Assembly (NCBI GenBank): GCA_012103375.1
Contig: WLWX01000001.1
Coordinates: forward strand, 62,001 to 126,000
Source of the DNA: Paracoccaceae bacterium
GTDB lineage: Bacteria > Pseudomonadota > Alphaproteobacteria > Rhodobacterales > Rhodobacteraceae
DNA length: 64,000 bases
Direction: 5' to 3'
Both the position numbers and the translations under genes were made by a program. Below the pieces are notes generated by a model. It saw nothing but the letters and a program-made list of their open reading frames with translations. It did not search any database and had not been told where the DNA came from. Positions 1-9,139 of this stretch are shown in pieces. The first letter of the stretch is position 1. Each line of letters opens with the position of its first letter.

Positions 1-750
<750 letters not shown>

Positions 751-818
751 CACTCCGCCGGGGCGCGGGCGCTGCTGTGCCTGTTGCCCTCTCCTGACGT
801 CAGATCGGGGGTTGACCC

Positions 819-1724
819 GTGGCCCGAAGCCGAGCCCGCGCTGAAGATTTCGCCCGCCCTGTTCGGCGGGTTCTTGTCGTTGGGCTGATTATTTTCCTGG
901 TTGGGCTGTTCGCGCTATGGCGTATCGACAACCCGCGCGCTGAACGGTTCCGCGCCATGGTGGTCGACCGCTTCGTGCCATCCTTTGACTGGGCCTTCGT
1001 TCCGGTCACTGCGGCGGCGGGCATGATCGAGGATTTTCAGTCCTACGCCCGCATCCATGAACAGAATCAGGAGTTGAAGCGAGAGCTTCAGCAAATGAAG
1101 GCCTGGAAAGAGGCCGCGCTGCAACTTGAACAGGAAAACGCCAAGCTGCTGGCGCTGAACGAGATGCAATTGGAACCGAAGCTGACCTATATCGGCGGCG
1201 TGGTGCTGGCTGACAGCGGCTCTCCGTTTCGCCAGTCGGTGCTGCTGAATGTCGGTGCGCGCGACGGGATCCGCGATGGCTGGGCGGCGACAGACGGGCT
1301 GGGCCTGGTGGGGCGAATTTCCGGGGTCGGGGCGAATTCGTCGCGGGTGCTGATGCTGACGGATTCATCCTCGCGTATGCCGATCACCATCCAGCCAAGC
1401 GGGCAGACCGCGATTCTGACGGGTCAGAACCTGCCGCGCCCGCTGATATCCTTCCTCCAGGAACCCGACCAGATCCGCCCCGGCGACCGCGTGGTCAGTT
1501 CCGGCGATGGGCAAGTGTTCCCGGCGGGCCTTCTGGTCGGTCAAGTGGCCCTTGGGCAGGACAGGCGATTGCGCGTGTCGCTGGCGGCTGATTATGAGCG
1601 CCTGGAATTCCTGCGGGTGCTGCGCAGCAAGCTGGCCAATACCATCGACGACCCCGGATCCATGGTCGCCCCGCTGCCCGAAGTTCAGGGCCCGCAATTG
1701 CCGCGGGAGGCTACGGATGGCTGA
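819..1724 (+). CDS. mreC: Rod shape-determining protein MreC
   Basis: Periplasmic scaffold of the elongasome that links MreB/MreD to PBP2. The 301-residue protein has a positively charged N-terminus, one membrane segment at about residues 18-36, a coiled coil at about 75-110 (QNQELKRELQQMK) and then the beta-barrel MreC core. The start is a GTG preceded by a GGGGG ribosome-binding stretch eight bases upstream. The stop codon overlaps the start of mreD by 8 bases, so the two are probably translationally coupled. Family length is typical (about 280-350). No defect seen. Confidence 0.95.
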   Translation: MARSRARAEDFARPVRRVLVVGLIIFLVGLFALWRIDNPRAERFRAMVVDRFVPSFDWAFVPVTAAAGMIEDFQSYARIHEQNQELKRELQQMKAWKEAALQLEQENAKLLALNEMQLEPKLTYIGGVVLADSGSPFRQSVLLNVGARDGIRDGWAATDGLGLVGRISGVGANSSRVLMLTDSSSRMPITIQPSGQTAILTGQNLPRPLISFLQEPDQIRPGDRVVSSGDGQVFPAGLLVGQVALGQDRRLRVSLAADYERLEFLRVLRSKLANTIDDPGSMVAPLPEVQGPQLPREATDG

Positions 1725-2256
1725 TATCTCAACCACGCGCTGCTGGCGTCTGCGATTGCTGTTCGTCCTGCTGGCCGGGCTGATTTATTTTGTGCATCTG
1801 CTGCCGTTGCGCACCGGGCCGGGCGGCTGGCCGATCCCCGATTTCGTCACTCTTATCGGGTTCGTCTGGGTGCTGCGGCGATCCGCCGTCATGCCGATCT
1901 GGCTGTTTGCCGCGATGGTTCTGCTGGGCGATTTCCTTCTGATGCGCCCGCTGGGTCTTTGGACCGCGCTTGGCGTGCTCGCCCTCGAATTCCTGCGTAG
2001 CCGCGAACCAACGTCGCGCGACATGCCGCTGGCGGTGGAATGGTCGATGGTCGTGGGTGTCCTTGCGCTGATGTTTGCCGGGCAGGCGCTGGCGCTGGCG
2101 GTATTCGTGGCTGATCAGCCACGGTTCACTTTGATCGCGTCCCAGTTCGTGCTGACGATCTTTGCCTATCCGCTGGTCGTCCTGGCCACCCGCCATGGCC
2201 TGGGTCTGCGCAAAGCCTTGCGACCGCAATCCGGCGCATTGGGGATCAGGGCATGA
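1717..2256 (+). CDS. mreD: Rod shape-determining protein MreD
   Basis: Small integral membrane component of the elongasome. The start chosen is the ATG at 1717 (MADISTTRCW), just after a GGGAGG ribosome-binding site; the frame is open further upstream but that part lies inside mreC. The 179-residue product is almost entirely hydrophobic with about five membrane segments, as usual for MreD. It lies between mreC (8-base overlap) and pbp2 (4-base ATGA overlap), which supports the call more strongly than its poorly conserved sequence does. Confidence 0.92.
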   Translation: MADISTTRCWRLRLLFVLLAGLIYFVHLLPLRTGPGGWPIPDFVTLIGFVWVLRRSAVMPIWLFAAMVLLGDFLLMRPLGLWTALGVLALEFLRSREPTSRDMPLAVEWSMVVGVLALMFAGQALALAVFVADQPRFTLIASQFVLTIFAYPLVVLATRHGLGLRKALRPQSGALGIRA

Positions 2257-4196
2257 AACGCACGCCCCGCGATGCCGAGTACAGCGCCAAGCTGATCACC
2301 CGCCGGGGTCTGGTTCTGGGCGGCGTGCAATTGGGCATACTGGGAGTTCTTGGCACGCGCATGCATCAGTTGCAGGTCAAGCAGGCCTCGGAATATCGCC
2401 TTCTGGCCGATGAAAACCGCATCAACCTGCACCTGCTCGCCCCGGCGCGCGGGCTGATCTATGACCGCAACGGCGTGGTGATCGCGGACAATGAACAGAA
2501 TTACCGCATCGCAATCGTGCGCGAGGTTGCCGGTGATGTGGACGCGGTCGTCGAACGCCTGCGCCGCATCGTCCGCCTTGACCCGGACGAGTTGGCGCGC
2601 GCGGTGGCCGAGGTCAAGCGACGCTCTCCCTTCGTGCCGGTGACACTGGCCGATCAGCTTAGCTGGGATGACATCGCCGAGGTTGCGGTCAACGCACCCG
2701 CCCTGCCCGGTATCACGCCCGAGGTTGGTCTGTCGCGCAGCTACCCGATGGGCAGCGATTTTGCGCATGTGCTGGGGTATGTTGGTGCGGTCAGCGACTA
2801 TGATCTAAGCCGCATCGACGACAAGGACCCGCTGTTGCAGATCCCGAAATTTCAGATCGGCAAGGTCGGGGTCGAGCGCAAGATGGAGGCCGCCCTGCGC
2901 GGCGGTGCAGGCAGCCGCCAGATCGAGGTCAACGCCAACGGCCGCGTCATGCGCAAGCTTGAGCGCAAGGAAGGCGACCCCGGCGCGGATGTGCAACTGA
3001 CGCTCGATCACGGGCTCCAGAATTTCGCCATGGCCCGGATGCAGTACGAAAGCGCCGCCGCCGTGGTGATGGAGGTGGACACCGGCGATATCCTGGCCAT
3101 CACCTCGACCCCTTCGTTCGACCCAAACAAATTCGTCCACGGCATCTCCAGCGCCGATTATCGCACCCTGACGGAAAGCATTTACCGCCCGCTGGCGGAT
3201 AAGTCGGTGCAGGGTACTTACCCGCCGGGATCAACCTTCAAGATGATGGTTGCGCTGGCGGGGTTGGAACATGGGATCATCCAGCCGAACGACACCACGC
3301 GCTGCCGCGGGTTCACCACGCTGGGCAAACGCAAATTCCACTGCTGGAAGCGGGGCGGCCATGGCAATGTCGATCTGGAAACCAGCCTGCGCCGGTCCTG
3401 TGACGTCTATTATTACGAGCTTGCCCGAAAGGTCGGCATCGACAAGATCGCGGAAATGGCGCGTCGGTTCGGCTTTGACGACGCCTTCAACCTGCCGATG
3501 TCTGCCGTCAGCCGCGGCATCATGCCCGACAAGACCTGGCTGGCGCAGCGCTATAGCGAAGACTGGCGCGTCGGTGACACGCTGAACGCGGCCATCGGGC
3601 AAGGCTATGTGCTGGCCACACCGCTGCAACTGGCGGTGATGGCAGCGCGGATTGCCAATGGAACGGGGGTAGAACCCCGGCTGGTGAAATCCGTCGACTC
3701 GGTCGAGGTTCCGCTGGAACCGGCCCTGTCGCTGCGGGTCAATGAAAACCACCTGCGGCTGGTGCGTGACGGAATGTTCGGCGTCGTCAATCGCGCAGGC
3801 GGGACGGCAGGTCGGTCGCGGGTGGCGCTGCCGGAATTCACGATGGCCGGAAAAACGGGCACCAGCCAGGTCCGCAGCATTTCGGCCGCCGAACGCGCCC
3901 AGGGCGTTACCCGCAACGCCGATCTGCCGTGGGAACGCCGTGACCACGCGCTGTTCGTCAGTTACGCCCCATACGAAAACCCGAAATACGCCGTCTCGGT
4001 CGTGGTCGAACATGGCGGCGGAGGCTCGGTCGCCGCCGCGCCCATCGCGCGCGATCTGATGCTTTATGCGCTTTATGGCGGCATGCCCCAGTTAGAGGCT
4101 TATCCCAGCAACCAACAGCGCGAAGCGGGCGAACGCCTGAACGCCCTGCCACTGCGCCAGCGCCAGACCGGCAAACCGGCAAGCTCTCGCGCATGA
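2253..4196 (+). CDS. mrdA: Penicillin-binding protein 2 (peptidoglycan DD-transpeptidase, elongation-specific)
   Basis: Cross-links peptidoglycan during lateral growth, paired with the RodA polymerase. Length 647 residues. An uncleaved N-terminal membrane anchor (about residues 22-40) precedes the dimerisation domain with the QNYRIAIV stretch, and then the transpeptidase domain. The catalytic motifs are all present: S327-T-F-K330 (in PPGSTFK), S382-C-D (the SxN-equivalent position, where PBP2 proteins carry SxD) and K534-T-G-T. Start ATG overlaps the mreD stop as ATGA, and its own stop overlaps rodA in the same way. Nothing unusual. Confidence 0.96.
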   Translation: MKRTPRDAEYSAKLITRRGLVLGGVQLGILGVLGTRMHQLQVKQASEYRLLADENRINLHLLAPARGLIYDRNGVVIADNEQNYRIAIVREVAGDVDAVVERLRRIVRLDPDELARAVAEVKRRSPFVPVTLADQLSWDDIAEVAVNAPALPGITPEVGLSRSYPMGSDFAHVLGYVGAVSDYDLSRIDDKDPLLQIPKFQIGKVGVERKMEAALRGGAGSRQIEVNANGRVMRKLERKEGDPGADVQLTLDHGLQNFAMARMQYESAAAVVMEVDTGDILAITSTPSFDPNKFVHGISSADYRTLTESIYRPLADKSVQGTYPPGSTFKMMVALAGLEHGIIQPNDTTRCRGFTTLGKRKFHCWKRGGHGNVDLETSLRRSCDVYYYELARKVGIDKIAEMARRFGFDDAFNLPMSAVSRGIMPDKTWLAQRYSEDWRVGDTLNAAIGQGYVLATPLQLAVMAARIANGTGVEPRLVKSVDSVEVPLEPALSLRVNENHLRLVRDGMFGVVNRAGGTAGRSRVALPEFTMAGKTGTSQVRSISAAERAQGVTRNADLPWERRDHALFVSYAPYENPKYAVSVVVEHGGGGSVAAAPIARDLMLYALYGGMPQLEAYPSNQQREAGERLNALPLRQRQTGKPASSRA

Positions 4197-5338
4197 GTTA
4201 TCTGGAATACAAGATCAAGACCGTGCCGACCGGGATTTCGAAAGTCCTGTATCTGAACTGGCCGCTGATTCTGCTGCTGACGGCCGTGGCCAGCGTCGGC
4301 TTTCTGATGCTGTTCTCGGTCGCGGGCGGCAACATGCAGCCCTGGGCCGAACCACAGATGAAACGCTTTGGCCTTGGGCTGGCGGCCATGTTCGTCATCG
4401 CGATGGTGCCGATCTGGTTCTGGCGCAACATGGCGGGCCTGGCCTATGCGGTGTCGATCCTGCTGCTGCTGCTGGTCGAATTCTTCGGCTTCAGCGGCGG
4501 CGGCGCCCAACGCTGGATCGACCTTGGTTTCATGCGGCTGCAACCGTCCGAGCTGACCAAAGTCACGCTGGTGATGATCCTCGCCGCCTATTACGACTGG
4601 CTAGAGGTTGAAAGAACCTCTCATCCGCTTTGGGTACTTGTTCCCATGGCGCTGATCCTGGTGCCGACCTTCCTGGTCCTGAAACAACCTGATCTGGGCA
4701 CCGCGATCCTGCTGGTCGCGGGCGGGGGCATCATGATGTTCGTCGCCGGGGTCCATTGGGCGTATTTCATCGCGGTCATCATTGCAGGCGTCGGGGTCGT
4801 CTATACGACCCTGCTGTCGCGTGGCACCGACTGGCAGTTGCTGAAAGATTACCAGTTCCGCCGCATCGACACCTTTCTTGATCCCTCATCAGATCCGCTG
4901 GGCGCGGGCTATAACATCACCCAGTCGAAAATCGCCCTCGGCTCGGGCGGGTTTTCGGGCCGGGGCTTCATGCAGGGCACCCAGTCGCGCCTGAACTTCC
5001 TGCCCGAAAAACACACCGACTTCATCTTCACCACCCTGGCCGAGGAATTCGGCTTTGTCGGGGCCATCTCTTTACTTTTGCTCTATGGGCTGATCCTGAT
5101 GTTCTGCATCACTTCGGCATTGACCAACAAGGATCGCTTCGGGTCACTGGTCACATTGGGCGTCGGGGCGACATTCTTCCTGTTTTTCGCCGTCAACATG
5201 GCCATGGTGATGGGGCTGATGCCCGTCGTCGGCGTGCCGCTGCCACTGATCAGCTACGGAGGAACTGCCATGATCGTTCTGCTTGCCGCATTCGGGCTGG
5301 CACAGTCCGCCCACGTCCACAGGCCGCGCGGTAAATGA
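4193..5338 (+). CDS. rodA: Rod shape-determining protein RodA (SEDS peptidoglycan glycosyltransferase)
   Basis: SEDS-family polymerase that builds glycan strands from lipid II together with PBP2. The 381-residue protein has about ten membrane segments and the family signatures QPSELTKV, the extracellular loop KHTDFIFTTLAEEFGF and the C-terminal PLISYGGTAM. The start ATG overlaps the pbp2 stop, so elongation polymerase and cross-linker are co-translated, as in most proteobacteria. The stop overlaps the start of the reductase gene that follows. Confidence 0.96.
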   Translation: MSYLEYKIKTVPTGISKVLYLNWPLILLLTAVASVGFLMLFSVAGGNMQPWAEPQMKRFGLGLAAMFVIAMVPIWFWRNMAGLAYAVSILLLLLVEFFGFSGGGAQRWIDLGFMRLQPSELTKVTLVMILAAYYDWLEVERTSHPLWVLVPMALILVPTFLVLKQPDLGTAILLVAGGGIMMFVAGVHWAYFIAVIIAGVGVVYTTLLSRGTDWQLLKDYQFRRIDTFLDPSSDPLGAGYNITQSKIALGSGGFSGRGFMQGTQSRLNFLPEKHTDFIFTTLAEEFGFVGAISLLLLYGLILMFCITSALTNKDRFGSLVTLGVGATFFLFFAVNMAMVMGLMPVVGVPLPLISYGGTAMIVLLAAFGLAQSAHVHRPRGK

Positions 5339-6267
5339 GCGTCACTGTCCTGTTCGATGCGGCCCCGGCAAATTGGCCCCGGTACGAAGGTCCTTTGGCG
5401 CAGGCGCTGCAGACCGCGGGCGTGGACGCAACGCTGACCACGGGAGCCCCACCGGAACAGGTCGATTTCATCGTTTATTCCCCCGGCGGCGCAATCACTG
5501 ATTTTACGCCCTACACGCGGGCGCGCGCCGTGCTCAGCCTCTGGGCCGGGGTCGAACGGATCATCACAAACCCGACCCTGACCCAGCCGCTGGCCCGCAT
5601 GGTCGACCCCGGCATGACCGAGGGCATGACCGAATGGATCGTCGCCCATACCATGCGTCACCACATCGGCATGGACGCCCATCTTGAGGCAGCGCCCGGA
5701 ACCTGGCAACAGATTACCCCGCCACTGGCCCGCAATCGCCGCATCGGCCTCCTCGGCCTTGGTACGCTTGGGTCTGCGGCCGCGCTGGCCCTTGCAGGGC
5801 TGAATTTCAACGTCTCCGGTTGGAGCCGCCGACCCAGACAGATCGACGGGATAACATGCCACAGCGGTCAGGACGGGCTGCGCGATGTCATGGTAGGCTC
5901 TGAGATCCTCATCCTCCTGCTGCCCCAGACTGCGGGGACCGAGGGGCTGCTGAACGCCGAAACACTCTCGCTCATGCCGCGCGGCGCTTCGATCCTTAAT
6001 CCGGGTCGTGGCCCGCTGATCGACGACGACGCGCTGCTGGCGGCCCTCGATACTGGCCAGATCAGCCGCGCCACGCTGGATGTTTTCCGCATCGAACCCC
6101 TGCCCCGCGATCACCCGTTCTGGGCGCATCCGCGTGTGACCGTGACGCCGCACATCGCCTCGGAAACCCGCCCCGAAACGGCGGTCACGATCATCGCCGA
6201 AAACATCCGCCGCAGCGAAGCCGGCGAACCCCTGCTGCATCTGGTTGACCGCCGTGCAGGTTACTGA
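5335..6267 (+). CDS. ghrA: Glyoxylate/hydroxypyruvate reductase, GhrA type
   Basis: NAD(P)H-dependent 2-hydroxyacid dehydrogenase, 310 residues, expected to reduce glyoxylate or hydroxypyruvate in the cytoplasm. The Rossmann fingerprint GLLGLGTLGSAA is at about residues 138-149. The catalytic triad positions of the D-2-hydroxyacid dehydrogenase family are visible: Arg in NPGRGPLIDDD, Glu in FRIEPLP and His in VTPHIASETRP. The ATG overlaps the rodA stop (ATGA), so it is the tail of the cell-shape operon; that linkage is odd functionally and may be only convenient promoter sharing. The closest described relative is GhrA rather than GhrB, judged from length and the short N-terminal region. Confidence 0.88.
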   Translation: MSVTVLFDAAPANWPRYEGPLAQALQTAGVDATLTTGAPPEQVDFIVYSPGGAITDFTPYTRARAVLSLWAGVERIITNPTLTQPLARMVDPGMTEGMTEWIVAHTMRHHIGMDAHLEAAPGTWQQITPPLARNRRIGLLGLGTLGSAAALALAGLNFNVSGWSRRPRQIDGITCHSGQDGLRDVMVGSEILILLLPQTAGTEGLLNAETLSLMPRGASILNPGRGPLIDDDALLAALDTGQISRATLDVFRIEPLPRDHPFWAHPRVTVTPHIASETRPETAVTIIAENIRRSEAGEPLLHLVDRRAGY

Positions 6268-6332
6268 GGCCTTGTCCGTCTTCTTGTCGAAAATTTCCCC
6301 GCCGGAGGCATGAAGTTTTTTAACCTGCCCCC

Positions 6333-7389
6333 TAAAGCGTTTCGTCTTGAACCTGAATCGCGAGGGATTCCCTTGAGACCTGATCTGTGATTCATCCTGT
6401 TTGGGAGGATGGATCATGTCAGCACCTTTGCCATCTGCGCTTCGGATACGGTTTCAGAGATACATTGAAGAAGGGTTGAGCGGGCGCGCGGCGGCGTTGC
6501 GGTTGAAGCTGTCGCCTGCCACAGGCGCGCGGTGGGCGCGTCAGGTGAGGATGAAGGGTCATGCGGAACCTGCCCGGCAGGGACCGCCGCGCGGCAAGGG
6601 AAAGCTGGCTCCGCATCGGGAATTCTTTGAGGAGTTGATCGCACAAGACCCTGACATCACGCTCTTTGAGTTGCGTAATGCGCTGGCCGATGCAGAGGGT
6701 GTGCGGGTGCATCACTCCTCCATCGCCAACCTTCTGTCCCGGCTCGGCTTCACGTACAAAAAAAGTCGCTGGTCGCAACCGAGCGCCGCCGCGCCAAGGT
6801 AAGGCAGCAACGGGCCGACTGGTTCAGATACCGCTCGCCAGCCATTGCGACCTTTCCTGAGCGCGTTGTCTTTATTGACGAAACCGCAGTGAAGACAAAC
6901 CTCACGCGCCTACGCGGCAGAGCCAAGCGCGGTAAGCGCCTGACGATGGATGCGCCCTTCGGAAGCTGGGGAACCCAAACCTTGATCGCGGGCCTGACCC
7001 AAGGCGCGCTGATCGCACCTTGGGTCATCAAGGGAGCGATAGATGGCCCCGCCTTCGCGGCCTACATCCGCGAAGTGCTGGTCCCCGAGATCAACCCCGG
7101 CACTGTCGTCATTCTCGACAACCTGGCAACCCACCGGAATAAGGAGGCGACGCAGGCTTTACGCAATCACGGCTGCTGGTTCCTTTACCTGCCACCGTAC
7201 TCGCCCGACCTGAATCCCATCGAGCAGGCCTTCTCTAAACTGAAAGCCCATTTGCGACGGATCGGGGTCAGGTCCTTTACCCAGGTCTTCGAAGCAATCG
7301 GAGCAATCTGCGATCTCTACGACCCAGTAGAATGCTGGAACTACTTTAAGGCCGCCGGATATGTCTCAGGTTAATGTCGAAACGCTTTA
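6333..7389 (+). mobile_element. IS630-family insertion sequence, copy 1 (complete)
   Basis: Complete element bounded by TA dinucleotides (6333-6334 and 7388-7389), the target-site duplication typical of IS630/Tc1-mariner elements. The ends form a perfect 12-bp inverted repeat including the TA (TAAAGCGTTTCG and its complement). Its sequence appears again at 24200-25256 in the same orientation; the only difference I found is T at 7268 versus C at 25135 (Val to Ala). The right TA lies in the stop codon of the sseB-like gene on the other strand. Confidence 0.95.
6416..7374 (+). CDS. IS630-family transposase, two overlapping frames (probable -1 frameshift)
   Basis: DDE transposase. Frame 1 (6416-6802) encodes the helix-turn-helix DNA-binding half (SGRAAALRLKLSPATGARW). 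The second half lies in the -1 frame and runs to 7374. The two join at a run of seven A (6758-6764) in TAC AAA AAA AGT; slipping back one base gives KKSLVATERRRAK and then the catalytic domain. The acidic triad is visible as VVFIDETA, VVILDNLATH and SPDLNPIEQAF. The ATG at 6416 is six bases after GGGAGGA. Both copies have the same A-run, so the shift is probably programmed rather than damage. Full-length product would be about 319 residues, normal for IS630. Confidence 0.9.
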
Positions 7390-8136
7390 ACGCAACTTCG
7401 GTGGCCGCGACGGATCGCGGCCCGGCATCGTTGGCACCAACCCCAACTGCGGCAGATCAAAGCGCAATCCCACACGCTCCAGCGTCGCAACGACCGGGTC
7501 GCCCGGGTGATGGAAACTCACATCCACGGCGCCGGCTTCGATCCCCGAAAACACCAGCGCTTCACCCACCGCCCGCGTCAGGGCGTTGCGCGCGCCATCG
7601 GGCGCACCGATAACCGCCAGCAGGTGGCCCGACGCCCCATTGTCCCAATCCGCTTCGGCCAGATAGGCCGCATCGGCCAGCCCAGCGGCAGCGGACAGTT
7701 TCTCATCCAGCGCGCGCAATAGCGCCTCGGGTGCACGGCCCGGCGCGCGCAATGCTTTGGGCCTGCCCGACACCTCCGCCGGGCCTTGGTCCAGCATCCC
7801 CGCCAGCCAGTCGAGCGCGTCCGGCCCAAGGATCTGGGACGAGGGTGCGACGCTCAGGTTCAGACCCAGCCCGACGCCCTGCCCGGCCAGCATCGCCACC
7901 ATCGAACGCCCGGTGATCTCGGCCCGCTCAGCGCCTGCCGGGGCGAATTCGGCAAGCCGGGCCTCGGTATCGAAGGCCAGCACAATAGGCCCGTCGGACA
8001 GCTCGAACACCTTCGGTTCATCACGCTCCAACAGCAAAAACAACTCCGCCCCCGCCAGCCGGTCGAAGAATCGCAACCGCTGATCCGGGTCCGCCTCGGC
8101 CGCCAGATGCGCCTGATCGAGGGGGGTCTCGCTCAT
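7387..8136 (-). CDS. SseB-family protein
   Basis: A 249-residue cytoplasmic protein with the SseB N-terminal domain fold; the family is named after an E. coli protein linked to serine sensitivity and its molecular role is unclear. Visible features are the N-terminal segment FFDRLAGAELFLLLE, a central AGQGVGLGLNLSVAPSS stretch typical of SseB, and a C-terminal domain ending in PKLR. The gene overlaps the downstream-coordinate glycosylase gene by four bases (ATGA), so the two are cotranscribed. Its stop codon is completed by the edge of the IS630 element: removing the element and one TA changes TAA to TAG, so the protein is untouched by the insertion. Confidence 0.8.
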   Translation of the reverse strand: MSETPLDQAHLAAEADPDQRLRFFDRLAGAELFLLLERDEPKVFELSDGPIVLAFDTEARLAEFAPAGAERAEITGRSMVAMLAGQGVGLGLNLSVAPSSQILGPDALDWLAGMLDQGPAEVSGRPKALRAPGRAPEALLRALDEKLSAAAGLADAAYLAEADWDNGASGHLLAVIGAPDGARNALTRAVGEALVFSGIEAGAVDVSFHHPGDPVVATLERVGLRFDLPQLGLVPTMPGRDPSRPPKLR

Positions 8137-8705
8137 CCCAGAACCTCCGCCACCCGCGCGCGCAGAACTGGTAGCAACTCAGCCTCAAACCAGGGGTTTT
8201 TCTTCAGCCAGCCGGTGTTGCGCCACGACGGATGCGGCAATGGGATCACCGCGGGGGCATGGGCGCGCCAATCAGCCACCGTGTCGGTCACGTTGCGGGT
8301 GCCCAGATGCCAGCGCTGCGCATGCCCGCCGATCAGAAGGGTCAACTGGACGGATGGCAATGAGTCCAGAACCCCCTGTCGCCAGGTCTTCGCGCAAACT
8401 GCGGGAGGGGGCAGATCGCTGCCCTTGGCATCATATCCCGGAAAGCAGAATGCCATCGGAACGATGGCAATCCGGTCGCGGTCATAGAAAGTATCGCGCC
8501 CAACGCCCATCCAGTCGCGCAACCGCTCTCCCGACGGGTCATCAAACGGCACGCCGGACTGATGCACCCGCATCCCCGGCGCCTGCCCTGCGATCAACAG
8601 CCGTGCAGACTGGCGAAACCACAGCACCGGGCGCGGCGCATGCGCGGTTTTTGTCGCGGCGAAACGCTCGGCGCAAAGGGTGCATTGGGCAAGGTCGGTG
8701 GCCAT
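8133..8705 (-). CDS. Uracil-DNA glycosylase family protein
   Basis: A 190-residue member of the uracil-DNA glycosylase superfamily (COG1573-like). The water-activating motif region LLIAGQAPGMRVHQSG and the C-terminal HPSWRN motif, which in this superfamily inserts into the DNA minor groove, are both present. A C-x2-C pair sits at residues 8-11, but the full four-Cys iron-sulphur set of family 4 enzymes is not evident, so the exact subfamily and whether uracil is the true substrate are open. It is first in a two-gene unit with sseB. The divergent ArsR operator starts about 50 bases upstream. Confidence 0.75.
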   Translation of the reverse strand: MATDLAQCTLCAERFAATKTAHAPRPVLWFRQSARLLIAGQAPGMRVHQSGVPFDDPSGERLRDWMGVGRDTFYDRDRIAIVPMAFCFPGYDAKGSDLPPPAVCAKTWRQGVLDSLPSVQLTLLIGGHAQRWHLGTRNVTDTVADWRAHAPAVIPLPHPSWRNTGWLKKNPWFEAELLPVLRARVAEVLG

Positions 8706-8746
8706 GACGCGGGTCTAGCGCTTATGGACACGGGCGACAAACCTAC

Positions 8747-8782
8747 TTGACATAATTTCGATATTTCTAGATATGTCGAAAT
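8747..8782 (+). promoter_or_regulatory. arsR promoter with overlapping palindromic operator
   Basis: A consensus -35 box TTGACA (8747-8752) is followed by an AT-rich imperfect palindrome at 8755-8782, with half-sites ATTTCGATAT and ATATGTCGAAAT around TTCTAG. The likely -10 (GATATG, 8770-8775) lies inside the palindrome, which ends directly at the ArsR ATG (8783). The arrangement fits autorepression by an ArsR-family protein. It leaves almost no 5' leader, so the transcript may be leaderless. Confidence 0.65.
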
Positions 8783-9139
8783 ATGAAACAAAGCACCCCC
8801 CTTCTGCCGGTCGAGAAAGCCGCATCGACATTTGCGGCCCTCGGCTCGGAACAACGGCTGAGCGTGCTGCGCACACTGGAGCGCGCCGGGCCGGACGGGC
8901 TGACCATCGGGACGCTGGGCACGCGGAGCGGTGTTTCCGGTTCGACCCTGACGCATCACATGAAAATCCTCAGCGCCGCCGGGCTGGTCAACCAGGTCCG
9001 TGACGGGCGGCAGATCATCTGCATCGCCGCCGATTATTCTGAGATGGAAGCCCTCGCTGCATATCTCCTCAGCGAATGCTGCGCCGATAGCGAAGACCCA
9101 CATGCGCAGCACGGGGCAAACGAAGGACACGGCGCATGA
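8783..9139 (+). CDS. ArsR-family winged-helix transcriptional regulator
   Basis: A 118-residue metalloregulator-type repressor. The winged-helix domain spans about residues 12-85 (LGSEQRLSVLRTLE, then the recognition helix region VSGSTLTHHMKILSAAGLV, then the wing DGRQIICIAAD). A C-terminal CC pair followed by His-rich residues (ECCADSEDPHAQHG) could bind a soft metal or arsenite, but this is not the classical ELCVCDL site. The ATG at 8783 sits immediately after the palindrome without a Shine-Dalgarno sequence. Its stop overlaps the permease start (ATGA), so it most likely controls that transporter and itself. Confidence 0.88.
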   Translation: MKQSTPLLPVEKAASTFAALGSEQRLSVLRTLERAGPDGLTIGTLGTRSGVSGSTLTHHMKILSAAGLVNQVRDGRQIICIAADYSEMEALAAYLLSECCADSEDPHAQHGANEGHGA

